This document shows, piece after piece, positions 12,276 to 22,940 of a DNA stretch of 64,000 nt. Source of the DNA: Ryuthela nishihirai (Eukaryota > Arthropoda > Arachnida > Araneae > Heptathelidae); NCBI GenBank assembly GCA_038380435.1, contig JAWZYU010000024.1, positions 52,414,613 to 52,478,612 on the forward strand. Direction: 5' to 3'. Within the stretch, counting starts at the first letter, position 1. Every line of letters starts with the position of its first letter. Made by a program: the position numbers and the translations under genes. The notes below the pieces were generated by a model. The model saw nothing but the letters and a program-made list of their open reading frames with translations, searched no databases and was not told the DNA's origin.

Positions 12276-12492
12276 CTGAGCCGTCCCGTGGCCGAGTGGT
12301 TAGCGCACTTGGCTGCTGATCTAAGGGACCTGGGTTCGAGCCCCGGAGTTAAGGCATGGATGTTCTTGTCGTTTTTTCTGCTGAGGACCTGCCATCCTCA
12401 CAGACCTTCTACTCTGGCATATAAACTGACAGGCTCCTGTCAGACCTCTGTGGCAAGCAGCTGCTTGAGGGGGTATTTATTTATTTTTTATT
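12276..12492 (+). repeat. SINE2, full length (tRNA-derived), 13-bp target-site duplication
   Basis: The head is tRNA-like: A box TGGCCGAGTGGTTAGCGC and B box GGGTTCGAGCCCC, 35 bp apart, in the layout of a class II (Ser/Leu-type) or similar tRNA. The unique body contains CTGACAGGCTCCTGTCAGACC (a short palindrome) and GGCAAGCAGCTGCTTGAGG, then a TATTTATTTATTTTT tail. TATAAAGAATTTT flanks it at 12,263-12,275 and 12,493-12,505. It is the best copy in the window and the reference for the others. Confidence 0.93.
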
Positions 12493-12505
12493 TATAAAGA
12501 ATTTT

Positions 12506-13000
12506 ACGTTAAACCAAGATGAAAGTAATAGGTAACTATTTTTATTATATTTGAACGTATTCTTTGAGTAAAAAGGATTTTTTTGTGTAGATTGTAACTT
12601 GCGCTGGCCTAGAGAACCCAAGGTCCCACAATTGTTTGATCTGGCCCTGGACATAACACCTAAATAGCATAAAAAAATTGTTTTATATATGGGAAACTAT
12701 AATGAAACTTTACTTTAAGGGAAATGCTAAGTTGTGTTGTCTTTTAATCTGGACAGTGATAATGTGATTTCTTCAGTGAGTCTATGACTAATAATTGTAT
12801 GCAGGAAAACATGCGTGATCATTATTCATGGTTCCTTGTAAATCGGTAACGAATAGCGTTTTATGAAAGGTAGTAAGCCGTCTAAGGGTTGTACAAGCAA
12901 ATGCAATAGACGGAAAGGGATAGTATGTTTTCGTAAGAGTTGTGTGAACAACTTGGAGGTATATGAGTAGTGTCCTGACACTATGGGACCCCCCACTAGT
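12506..13000. other. No gene seen
   Basis: AT-rich sequence, no recognisable feature. Confidence 0.5.
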
Positions 13001-13620
13001 GCTTTCCCCTATGACGTCACTAACCACGCCCACTTCCGGCAACGCCCCCCTTATTAATATTCATAACCGGCAACACACCTTTATTAATATTCATAATTAA
13101 TAATTCATAATTAATATTTAAAAAATGACCCCCTTTATTAAAAATCCATTTATTAAAAATTCCTCCCCCTTTATTAAAAAAAACCCTTCCTTCCGCCCCC
13201 CCCCCTTTAACCCCTGGCGCCATCTAGTGACTATGAGGAGTACTATTTTTTGGAAAAAACCCTCTATTTTAGTCGTAATTATTCCCAGACTCCCTCCTCA
13301 TTAAAAACCCCTTATCAAAAGTTCCACCCCCTTTATTAAAATTCCCTCCCCTTATCAAAAGTTCACTCTATTAAAACTTCACTGATCGCAAACTCCCATC
13401 CTTTTACAAGGCCAGTAAACTTAGAAAATCAACTGCCAAAGTTGTATATTCCCTGTATTACCAATTTTTATTCCTTATTAATTAAACACTCATTAAAATT
13501 CCCCTCCCCATTATTAAACCCCCTTATCAAAAGTTCACTCTTTTAAAACTTCACTGATCGCAAACTCCCATCCTTTTACAAGGCCACTAAACTTAGACAA
13601 CGCCCAATAACGGTGAAAAA
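13000..13620. repeat. Interspersed C-run / TTATTAAA repeat region with a ~75-bp direct repeat
   Basis: Pyrimidine tracts (CCCCCTT, CCTCCCC) alternate with TTTATTAAAA or CTTATCAAAAGTT many times. A 70-75-bp block containing ATCAAAAGTTCACTC, then AAACTTCACTGATCGCAAAC and CATCCTTTTACAAGGCCA occurs twice, at about 13,353-13,424 and 13,526-13,597. No coding potential was recognised. Its nature is unknown. Confidence 0.7.
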
Positions 13621-13800
13621 CTTTGAACGAACTGCCAACGATTTATTTATGGTAGAAATTTCAAATTTTAGTGGTAGAGTGTGATGGTCAAGAGTAGTTT
13701 ACTGTAGCAGCAATGATTTTCACCTTTACCACCACGGGTGTAGTAAAACTAAACTTTTTTAGAAATGAGAAATGAAAAATGAATTTTCTGCTATGTAGGT
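13620..13800 (+). repeat. X-type repeat unit
   Basis: One unit of the repeat that is tandemly arrayed at 51,585 and 59,690: TTTATGGTAGAAATTTCAAA, then TTTTAGTGGTAGAGTGTGATGG, and later GAGAAATGAAAAATGAATTTT. Confidence 0.65.
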
Positions 13801-13822
13801 AAATAATAATTATTGCTACTGT

Positions 13823-14070
13823 AAGAATAAATGACATGAAAACGCACACAAATTTACAGATTATATTCTATTCAATTTTGAGATTCAGTTTTTCGCACTT
13901 CCTTAATCTGTTCTTAAAATAGAACAATAAAACATAAACAGTGGTCAATCTTTTTTTTTTTGTATTGATACTATAGTGGGCAGGCTTGTGTGATACGGTT
14001 TAAGCTGGATCTCAAAATTGAATAGAATATAATCTGTAAATTTTTGTGCGTTTTCATGTCATTTATTCTT
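13823..14070. repeat. Foldback element, ~62-bp arms
   Basis: The left arm, 13,823-13,884, starts AAGAATAAATGACATGAAAA and ends TTTTGAGATT. It is the near-perfect inverted complement of 14,009-14,070. About 124 bp of unrelated sequence separates the arms. The layout fits a non-autonomous foldback or MITE-type DNA element. It contains no coding sequence. Confidence 0.88.
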
Positions 14071-15424
14071 TAGATTTGTGTGTTGTTGATAATACAAATA
14101 TATCAGTACGATACTTTTTTTTCGCAATTATTAAGCATCTTACAAAATTTATTAGTAATTTAGTTTTAAAAAAATTGAAGCCTCTTTTCCATTCTCTATA
14201 CTTTCTCATATGATAATTTTTTCTACTCACCGTATTGATGTATCATACGTTTGCAACATTCATTGATTCTAAAAAAATTTTTTTTATATGAGCATCGTAT
14301 CTGAATCGTACTAAAATACAACTTCGAGAAACCATTGCTCTTTTATTGTATTTGCATTGCAATGTTATATAAATTTCTGCCTTTCTATTTACTTTTAAGA
14401 CTAGTGTTGAGTAGTAGAACTATTTTAACGTAATATAAAGGAAGTGTTTACTTAAACATCTGAACTCCCTGCTTCGCTTTAGTTTAGAAAAAAAGCGAAT
14501 TGCTATTGAATAAAAGGAAGGAGCTTTCTTGGGGAATGAATAATGAGTTTTCTCGACTGTCGCTTATGTTTAGTTAATCACTTTCCTTCTCCTGAACTCC
14601 GTTGTTTTCTTCTTCGCCTCCACTAGCCAATACTTCTTTGCAACAACTTATTTTCTTGCTTACTGATGATCGCATTACGTGATGCTGGGTTTATAATGAA
14701 TGTAAATATGAAAAGACTGATCGCTTCGCCTTTTCGTTCTCAAGAAGTCTCTGAAGTTGGAATACATATATAAATCATATTTAATTTAATCAAAATGTCA
14801 GCTTCTTGTTCTTCTGCTGTAGCTATTTAACGTGCTGAACTTTTAGCATTCTAATAATGTTTAATTAAATGTAGAACTGTGAATATGCTTGGGTTAATGC
14901 TGCATAGAAAATGGAAACAAATTATGATTGTTGTACAAATGATTAAATCGCAGTCATAGTTCAGATAATTCATCACGGTGCCTGCTTTGTCCTAAGACAT
15001 TATCAGTCGTATGTGCTGTATAAACTGATGGGTACAGAGTTTCAAACATGTTTTTTTTTTAAGGAAATGTTTAAAGTCCATGCCCGACGATATGTGTGTG
15101 GGGGTTGGGAGTGGTACGCAGATTTCAGGCCCATACTCCGTAAAGTGACCTTTTTTTTTCTGCCTACATCAAGTTACTATTTATTATTTGTAAAAGTCAT
15201 CGTACTTGATTATATAAATTTTTATACAAAAACATAAATATGTATAAATCCTGTTTCTTTAACACGATCATTCCTTGTTGGTAAATGTTTTACGCCATAG
15301 CTGGGAAGAGTCTAAGAATTATCTTGCTTTCTCCGTGCTTTGACGTCTGCACCAATGATTTTGTTACTGATTATATTTGACTAATTCCCCTAAAGAAATG
15401 GGGTTGTTTGTACTTGAGAGAGCT
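14071..15424. other. No gene seen
   Basis: AT-rich sequence with no supportable gene or repeat. Confidence 0.5.
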
Positions 15425-15643
15425 TCGGCTGAGCCCGTGGTGTCCCTGAGTGCAAGAGAGTCATATCCTGTACACGTTAAAGAACACGCTGGATGGCCTT
15501 GACGGGAGGCTACAATCTGTCTCCCAACAGCTGTTCCAGTTGGTCCCCTCCCCCAACCTTCTCTGAGCCTTCGGGGTCCTTGTGAGCTGACCATTTAGCC
15601 CATTCTGTGCAAAAAAGTGCCGCTCAGAAGTAAAACAACCCAA
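15425..15643 (+). repeat. SINE1 copy, 5'-truncated
   Basis: Runs from the GCCCGTGG-like position in the middle of SINE1 through TACACGTTAAAGAACACGCT to the AACAACCCAACC tail, close to the consensus of the younger copies. Confidence 0.88.
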
Positions 15644-17750
15644 CCTCGTGCTGGCTCTCGGCGTCCCTACTGGAGTGATTCAAAAGCATCAAATTGTTTA
15701 TAATTGTCCTCCAAGAAGTTCATTTAATCAATGTTACCGCAGGGCTTTCTTACTTAGCAAATAATATTGTTCATTCACTCATTAACCATTGCATACAAGA
15801 GCCAACTTCATGAACAATCAACTTTCTATATGCGATATCACAATATTTTTCTGTGTCTAATATAATATAACGATTTTATGATAAAATATTTTAATATGAG
15901 ATATCAGAATATTTTTGTCTGTGACTTAATGGTAGATTAAATACCAGTACAAACGATAAATGTTAAACTTTGTAGTTTTATACTGTTGAGTAAATATTAA
16001 GGAAGTAAAAATGTGCCCAATCTTAATTTTATTTTTGTATTTGATTTGTGCGCATTGCTCACTTTTAGCAAATGTAGGATCTGTTAGACCGGCTTACAAA
16101 TAGCAGTTCGATATTAATTAGGATAAGAGAAGTCCATCTTATTATCCTATAAATGAAACAGGGAACCACCAAACCTGGAAACCTTATCGTTTCAGCAAAA
16201 CCGTTTTTCATCTTACGAGGAGGAAAGAAGATTTGAGTGACTACCTGATAAGATCGAACTGTTGAAATAAAATCCTCTATTTGTGTGCCATAAATTATTA
16301 AAATTTTTTTATCAAGTATTGTTTTGTTTAAAACTGAAAGTATAAGAATATATCGAAATCTTTCTGAAGTAGGAAAAGTGCTCCATCATCAGTTTATCCC
16401 CCACAGAACGAAAATACATCAGAGTTCAAATGTTTCCCGATGTGCATTTACTGAAATAGCGTCTCCACACTGTTGTACGATTTCCCCATTTCTGAGCACA
16501 GTAGTGGAAAGGGAATTTTCTACTGTATGGAATGGCATTTTAGCTTCCTTTGCTGTTTCTGTTCGGTGCATCTTATTGATGAATAAACAGTTTTCTCGCT
16601 CGAAAAAAAAAAGCATTTGAATTTTTATTTTTAAGACGAAAATGCTTAAAGGATTTAAGGTAAGGAAACTGGACTTAGCGAATATTGGATGGTTCGATGA
16701 AATGGAAAAGCGATGCAGTGTGTGTGTCAACTGAACGTATATGATGAGAAACTATCTAGGATGCGTGGGAAAAATATATGCGTATAAAGATCGATCTTCA
16801 ACTGCCATGGAACAAGATGGAGTTTTAAAATGTTTACTTTTAAGCATTTTAAATGGTTTATCTGGAAATTTTCCTAAAAAAGGGGACTTAAGGTGGACTT
16901 AAATTTTTTGTTACCTTTAATAATATATTTTACTCTTTGCTTCTCATGCACTACATGTAGAGTAAGTGTTGTTGTCATTTTAGTAATAGCAAAATTTCCG
17001 TTTGAAGCTTATTTAGTTGATCACATTAATACAATTTGTCTAGTAGGCTTAGCAGCATGCACTTCATTCTTTCTGCATGCGCATTACATTCCGAATTAAA
17101 TAAGTTTTTGTTTTCTCGTGCAGTTTAATTCCGATAATCAAAACTACTGTATACATTATAGAGCTAATATTAAGAGTGCGGATTTTCGGCAAATTAGTTT
17201 TAATAGTTTTTTAACGTAAATGTACGCATTAAATCCTCAAACAGCCGAGTCTGCAGAAACCAACCAGATTGTTCTAATTTTGTTCTCCAAACATCTCATG
17301 CTAGGTCAATCGCCACAGCATTTTACCATTGAATGCCAGTTCGAATAAGATTCTTTGATATCTTTTGCTCAGCTCCATATCATCGATCCCTTTTCCTGAC
17401 ACATTTAGGAATGTTATTAATAGTTCAATTTGCTAATTTGTAATGCGAAAATAATTAACATGGCCAATCAACTTTCTATACAGCATACTGCTTACAGAGT
17501 TATATCTCCTTTCGTCGAACTTCATTCACATTCACAAAAAACGCCGAATACCCCGATACTACTCAAGCATCTGTAATCAAAAGAATCACGCCTCCTGTTA
17601 TCGTGTTTCAATTACATGATTTGTTTCTCATTATTTTTCCCAATATTACTTTATTATATACAAGTAACATCGACATAATCATATATTGTTTACTGATATT
17701 ATCATATATTCTTTTGTGTATGAAAGTAACATTTGCAGAGGAGTCATTCA
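15644..17750. other. No gene seen
   Basis: AT-rich sequence. The overlapping opposite-strand frames around 16,320-16,730 have no recognisable domain and mirror each other, which is typical of chance frames. Confidence 0.45.
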
Positions 17751-18197
17751 TAACACTGGGCAACACACAAAAAGGCTTTGAAATGAAAATAGGCAGTTTT
17801 TACTAATTTCGAGGTGCTGAACACGAAAATGACAATAAAATTTGTCGATTGGCTCTTCTTTAGGAGAGACAGAGATGTCATTCATAAACGACTCAGTCCA
17901 CATTGAGTACATAGGTAACCATTTCGCAACAATATATTTTAAACTCCAGATTGCAACATATTGCGTTGTATTGCATCAGCCCTCCATACACACAACCACC
18001 GGAGGTATTGCAGCATTGTCTGATGCAATGTAATTGAGTCATGAGATCGCGGCTTTAAAATTGCGGAAAAAGATGATGCAATCGTTAGTTGTAAGCGATG
18101 TCTCGTAGGGTGAACAAGTCTTTGTAGTGATTCCCATTTACCCCTGAGTCATAAGTACAACACAAGTGATCCTTGCAGTTTTAATCCAGCAGTAGTG

Positions 18198-20005
18198 ATG
18201 CCTCGTAACTGTGTTAATAGTGCAGATACATTTTGTTACATTTGTGGGGAAGTTACGTCTGCAAGCCATAAAAGGGCCATCACTCCAATACTGAAAACGG
18301 TGTATGAGTTTTATTTTGGATAATTTGGATGAAGATATTTTGGATGCAAGACAAGATCTGGGGACCAAGACAGATATCGGGGATCAAGACAAGATCTGGG
18401 CCCCACACATATGCTGCAGTACGTGTGCAAGAAATCTTTTGAAGTGACTGAAAGGTGAAAAGTGGCGATGCCGTTTGCTGTTCCTATGGTTTGGAGAGAG
18501 CCAAGCAATCACGCAAATGACTGCTGCTTCTGCGATGCCGTTTGCTGTTCCTATGGTTTGGAGAGAGCCAAGCAATCGCACAAATGACTGCTGCTTCTGC
18601 ATGGTTCCACCTGTTTCTGGAGGCATCACAAGGAAAAAGAAGTGGACAATAGTGTACCCGAATATACAATCTGCTCTCTGACCAGTTCCATACGGCGACA
18701 GTCTTCCCATCCCCAAAACCTCCAAAAGAATTTTCCAGCGATTCAGACAATGAGGAGGGAGGTGAACCAACGTCGGGTTCTCCGCATCCTTCGGTGTGTA
18801 TGATGATCGTCTGCCACAGTGCGCCATCTGCGTCACACATTCTCACCGAAGAAGAAATGAACAATCTTGTTCGTGATTTGGAGCTGACCAAGGCCAAAGC
18901 AGAGTTACTTGGATCAAGACTTAAACAATGGAATCTTCTGAAGGAAAATGCCCGAGTGACTTCATTTCGAACTCGTCATGAGCAGTTTGCGACTTATTTC
19001 AGAAAGAAAGATGACCTTGTATTCTGCTCCGATGTAGATGGGCTGATGAGTGCCCTCGGAATCAAACATAATAACCCTCAAGAATAGCGACTATTCATAG
19101 ACTCCTCGAAATTGAATCTCAAGGTGGTGTTGCTACATAAAGGGAATCGACTCTCATCCATTCCGGTGAGACGCTGTCTACATGAAAGAAAGCTACGACA
19201 ACCTAAAATAACTGTTGAACTGTCTTCAATACAGCAAGTATGGCTGGCATCTCTGTTGTGACTTGTATCTCTGTAGTGGCTTTGTTGATAGGTCTGCAGC
19301 TGGGATATGCGAAGTACTGCTCTTTCTTATGTGAATGGGACAGCCGAGCAAAGACTTTGCACTATGTGAAAAGAAACTGGCCTCAGAGGAAATCTCTGAA
19401 GGTCGGAAAGAAGAATGTGGATCATCCAACATTGGCAGAAACGCATAAAATCCTGCTACCATCCCTACACATCAAACTCGGTATGATGAAAAACTTCGTA
19501 AAACCCATGGATCGGACTGCATCAGCTTTCAAGTACTTGACTGACAAATTCCATCGACTCAGTGAAGTGAAAATTAGAGGAAATTTTTGTGGGTCCTCAG
19601 ATCCGCGAGCTGTTCAGAGACCAAATATTCGACAACCTGCTTCAGGGTGACGAGAAAAAAGACTTGGGACCCGTTTTGTTTCTTGCCAGCTACTATTAAC
19701 ACCACCAACTATTATTAACAGACAACTACAAGAAAGTGGTTAAAGACATGTTGTCTCTGTATCACAAACTTGGCTGCAATATGTCCTTAAAGATCCACTT
19801 TTTCCATTCTCACTTAGATTTCTTCCCCGACAACTACGGCATGTTTAGTGTTGAGCACAGTTAACGTTTTCAGGACATTGCAACGATGGAGAAATGATAC
19901 CAGGGAAACTGGTCCACTTCAATGTTGCCTGACTACTGTTGGACGCTCGCCAGAGATAATCCTGAGCAGCTGTACAAGCGACGAGCAAAGCGACGTCGGA
20001 AGTAG
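18198..20005 (+). pseudogene. Transposon-encoded zinc-finger protein (family common in arthropod genomes), broken
   Basis: Probable transposase of the surrounding element, by position. It starts MPRNCVNSADTFCYICGE, a paired-cysteine (zinc-ribbon-like) N-terminus. A second Cys pair (HICCSTCARN-like) follows near 18,410 in another frame. The middle part, VRDLELTKAKAELLGSRLKQW (18,866-18,930) through FRTRHEQFATYF, is open, as is the later block with LLIGLQLGYAKYCSFLCEWD and LHIKLGMMKNFVKPMD (19,280-19,510). The C-terminal part, KIHFFHSHLDFFPDN-like near 19,790, is split by stops. I recognise these blocks as a recurrent, poorly characterised arthropod protein family often predicted as host genes. 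Frameshifts, a 67-bp internal tandem duplication at 18,465-18,600 and stops make this copy non-functional. Confidence 0.78.
18465..18600 (+). repeat. Tandem duplication, 67-bp period, two units
   Basis: The block starting GCGATGCCGTTTGCTGTTCC occurs at 18,465-18,531 and again at 18,532-18,598 with two base differences (CACGC versus CGCAC). 67 is not a multiple of 3, so the second unit is out of frame with the first and disrupts the transposon protein. Confidence 0.95.
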
Positions 20006-20205
20006 AAGCTGAGTTTTACCGATATATGTCATATGTACGTATTACTCTATTATATAAGAAACTATTGTGGATTTCTCAGAAATCGTAGGCAATTTTGCAT
20101 TTTCATTGTCATGTCATATTCGTGTTCAGCACCTTGGAATCTTTAAGAAATGGCTACTTTTATCTCAGAGGCAGGACTTTTATGAAAATTTGTTGCCCAG
20201 TGTAA

Positions 20206-21553
20206 TTGCTTAACGCTTTTTTTATTCGAATTTCAACTCCTTCCCCTCCTACGTAACGGCACGTAACGTTTTGCAGGACTCCCGCCTCCTCCCCTCTTTG
20301 TTATGTAATACTTTTCTTATCACATAGTTAATGTAGAGTTCTATAATTATTTAGATTTTTTAGGTAATCCTTACTAAAAATTATATCAATCGACAGATTT
20401 AGAAAACTGTTCGGAAATTAATAAGGAGTTAAGGAATTTCAGGTTTCTTTTTCCATTGTTGCATAACATAGATCATCCTACTGTTTTTGATAATATTATA
20501 CAGTTAAGTAATGTAAACAATTCACTCTGATATAATGCGACGTTATTATCGAAATTTGGGGAAGAACAAATGAGCAACAATAAATAAGAATAGAAGAGTA
20601 ATGAACACATTGCTCTAAATTGACGAATTCTGTTATGCATGTATTCGGAGCTCTACCTTTTATTTCATCAATAAAATCATGTCACAGTGGTGCATCGCTG
20701 CAGTTTTTGAAACTGCCTCAAACTGCATAAGTAAAAAGTAACAAAGATTTTCTATGCTCTGCAGCTTACCAGACAAATGAACTACATATTCCACACCAAT
20801 CATCTTGTTCCAGTTGTTACGGGAACTGACTATGGTGTCTAGAGCTTTGGTCTTTTGGGAGCTGCTTGTCGCTGAAAACCGCCAATCACTGTCGATTTAA
20901 AGTGGCTAATGGATTAGAATCTTGATCGGCAATTGATGTAACACAATTTTCTAAACCTTAGGTTAGTTGAATGCATTATGATCTCGATAAAAGTTCCGTT
21001 ACAGGCGTGATTTCTGCTTATAGAAAGATTTTTAGGTGTTTGTTTAATATAATATGCTGGAAAGCGTATCGGGAAATCTGATTATAAATAGCAACCGGGA
21101 AAGAGAGCGTATGAGTTAATTATCTCATTACCGCCGTAATAATGGATTTGCAGAGAAAGACAGTTGAGCTATGTTGTGTTTGTTGCTCTTTTTATTGGGA
21201 TAAGCATTCAGATCTTGTTAACAGAGTCTAGATTTTATCGATGAACATCCGATAGATATAACAGTAGACGCTTAATTAAATACCATTCATCGTGCAGAAT
21301 ATTACACTCGAATATAAATAGCATTTCATTGATTATATTGGGTATAATGTGTGATTCTGTATATCATTAAATGAAAGGAATTGAATTATCCCATTTGTGC
21401 AGGTTTATTATAAAGCAAAGCTTATACAATTGCATTGCTAATTGTTTCACAGCATTATTCCACTTGTAAAATCACTATTTTGCTGTAGAGTATCTTGTTT
21501 ATTGCCACTGAATCATACTGTTACATATGTATATACACACAAGTGCCATTGAA
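20206..21553. other. No gene seen
   Basis: AT-rich sequence, no supportable feature. Confidence 0.5.
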
Positions 21554-22640
21554 TTAGGGATAGCAACCTAGTAACGTGTTGGACCCCCACTGACCCTGAT
21601 AACGGCCACCACACGATGAGCAAGAACTCCACAAGCTTGCATAATTAATTGTTCCACAGATATGGCGACCCATGCATCCTCCAGAGCTGTACACGATTCT
21701 CTCAAGGTCGTCACTGATGGGACATGGGCCCGAACACTCTGCTCGACAGTCTCCCAAAGATTTTCGATGGGATTTAAATCTGGGCTTCTAGGTGGCCAAT
21801 TCATTATTTCAGTTGGCTACTGCATGGTTGCAGAATGCTCCTGCAAGCATGCAGTAGTCAACCTGGACCTGTGAGATGAACAGTTGTCTTGCTGGTAGAC
21901 ACCAACTCCCTTGGGATGCATGATGGCCATAAATGGGTGTAAATGGTCAGCCATGAGTTCTACGTACCGGGATGCATTTAGAGTCATTGGTACATCTACC
22001 AAATATCCCACAGACGTCCAGCTGAAGACACCCCAGGCCATCACTGAGCCATCACCAGTTTGTACTGTTCCGACCTGACATACCAGATCCATGGCTTCAT
22101 GAGGTTGGCGCCATATCCTCAGTCTTCCATCGGTGTGATGAAGTTTAAATCAGGATTCATCACTCCAGGCTATCCATTGCCAATTTTCGATGGCCCAGTT
22201 TTGATGTTCTTTAGTCCAGGCAAGGCGTTGAGCCCAGTGTCGTGCCGTTAGAAGTGGGACTCTCGTAGGTCGGCGGCTCTCGAAGCCAAGACGATGAAGT
22301 GAGTGTTGCACAGTCCATGCACTGACTTCCTTGCTGGAATCTGCATTCAGATAGGAGGTAATTTCAGATAATATCTGATCCCTATCAGTCTGTATGATGC
22401 AGGTCAGGCAGCAAAGCCCACAATCTCAAGGCTGGTTGTCCCTTGCAGTTTGTCTGGGTGCTTGTTTTTTTGCCAGAATTTTCATATTTCCAGAACACTC
22501 TTGAAACTGTTATACAAGAAAATCCAAGTTCGTTGACAATTTCCAAGATTGATCGTCCCAACCAGCACCTATGACCTGCCCTCTGTCAAATGCATCTAAA
22601 TCCCGCATTTTTCCCATTACGCTTCTCACAATGAATGCTT
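21554..22640 (-). mobile_element. Tc1-like transposon B relic with transposase pseudogene
   Basis: On the minus strand the transposase can be followed from MGKMRDLDAFDRGQVIGAG (about 22,620) through DGSVMAWGVFSW and YQQDNCSSHRSR (second catalytic Asp, about 21,890) to MNWPPRSPDLNPIENLWE (third catalytic residue Glu, about 21,800-21,750) and a C-terminal AVIRVSGGPTRY. Several frameshifts, notably between 22,510 and 22,100, make it inactive. I could not fix the terminal repeats: 21,490-21,560 and 22,700-22,760 show no convincing inverted match. Confidence 0.83.
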
Positions 22641-22853
22641 GGGGAAGCCAAAGCTGACAGCTATATATGACCAGAGTTTCAGCCATGCATGTGCACAGAT
22701 GCGGGACTGAATTTGGATAAATCATATAAGTCACTAAGTCATATAAGGGAGCCGAAATTGAATCTGACCATTACCTTGTTACAAGTGTTTTGCAACTTAG
22801 AGCTTCGGTATTAAAGGTTTAAATTTTAGCACAACACTTTTTAAGTTTAAGTT

Positions 22854-22940
22854 GACCCAGTTATTGCTAAAGACCCCCTTAAGTTAAGTAGACCCAGTTA
22901 TTGAAAGACCCAGTTATTGCTAAAGCTTACCATGATAGGT
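22854..22940 (+). repeat. Short direct repeats at the 5' junction of retrotransposon copy 2
   Basis: GACCCAGTTATTG occurs three times within about 80 bp, the last continuing into the element (GCTAAAGCTTAC). CTAAAGACCCCCTTAAGTTAAG lies between. This looks like slippage or template jumping during 5' end formation. Confidence 0.7.

Larger units (their letters stand above)
17754..20202 (+). mobile_element. CACTG-ended DNA transposon (2.45 kb) with TAA target duplication
   Basis: The left end CACTGGGCAACA and right end TGTTGCCCAGTG are perfect inverted repeats flanked by TAA on both sides (17,751-17,753 and 20,203-20,205). A second, internal inverted pair lies about 55-90 bp in: AGGTGCTGAACACGAAAATGAC on the left and its complement, with one change, on the right. 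CACTR termini with 2-4-bp duplications are characteristic of the EnSpm/CACTA (CMC) group; this placement is inference from the termini. The cargo is the broken protein gene listed next. Confidence 0.85.

Noticed and set aside
12300..12370. Possible tRNA gene (A and B boxes)
   Set aside because: It is the head of SINE2: the acceptor stem does not close and the sequence continues into the SINE body with a flanking duplication. The same reasoning applies to the SINE1 heads at 30,900, 46,208 and 51,474.
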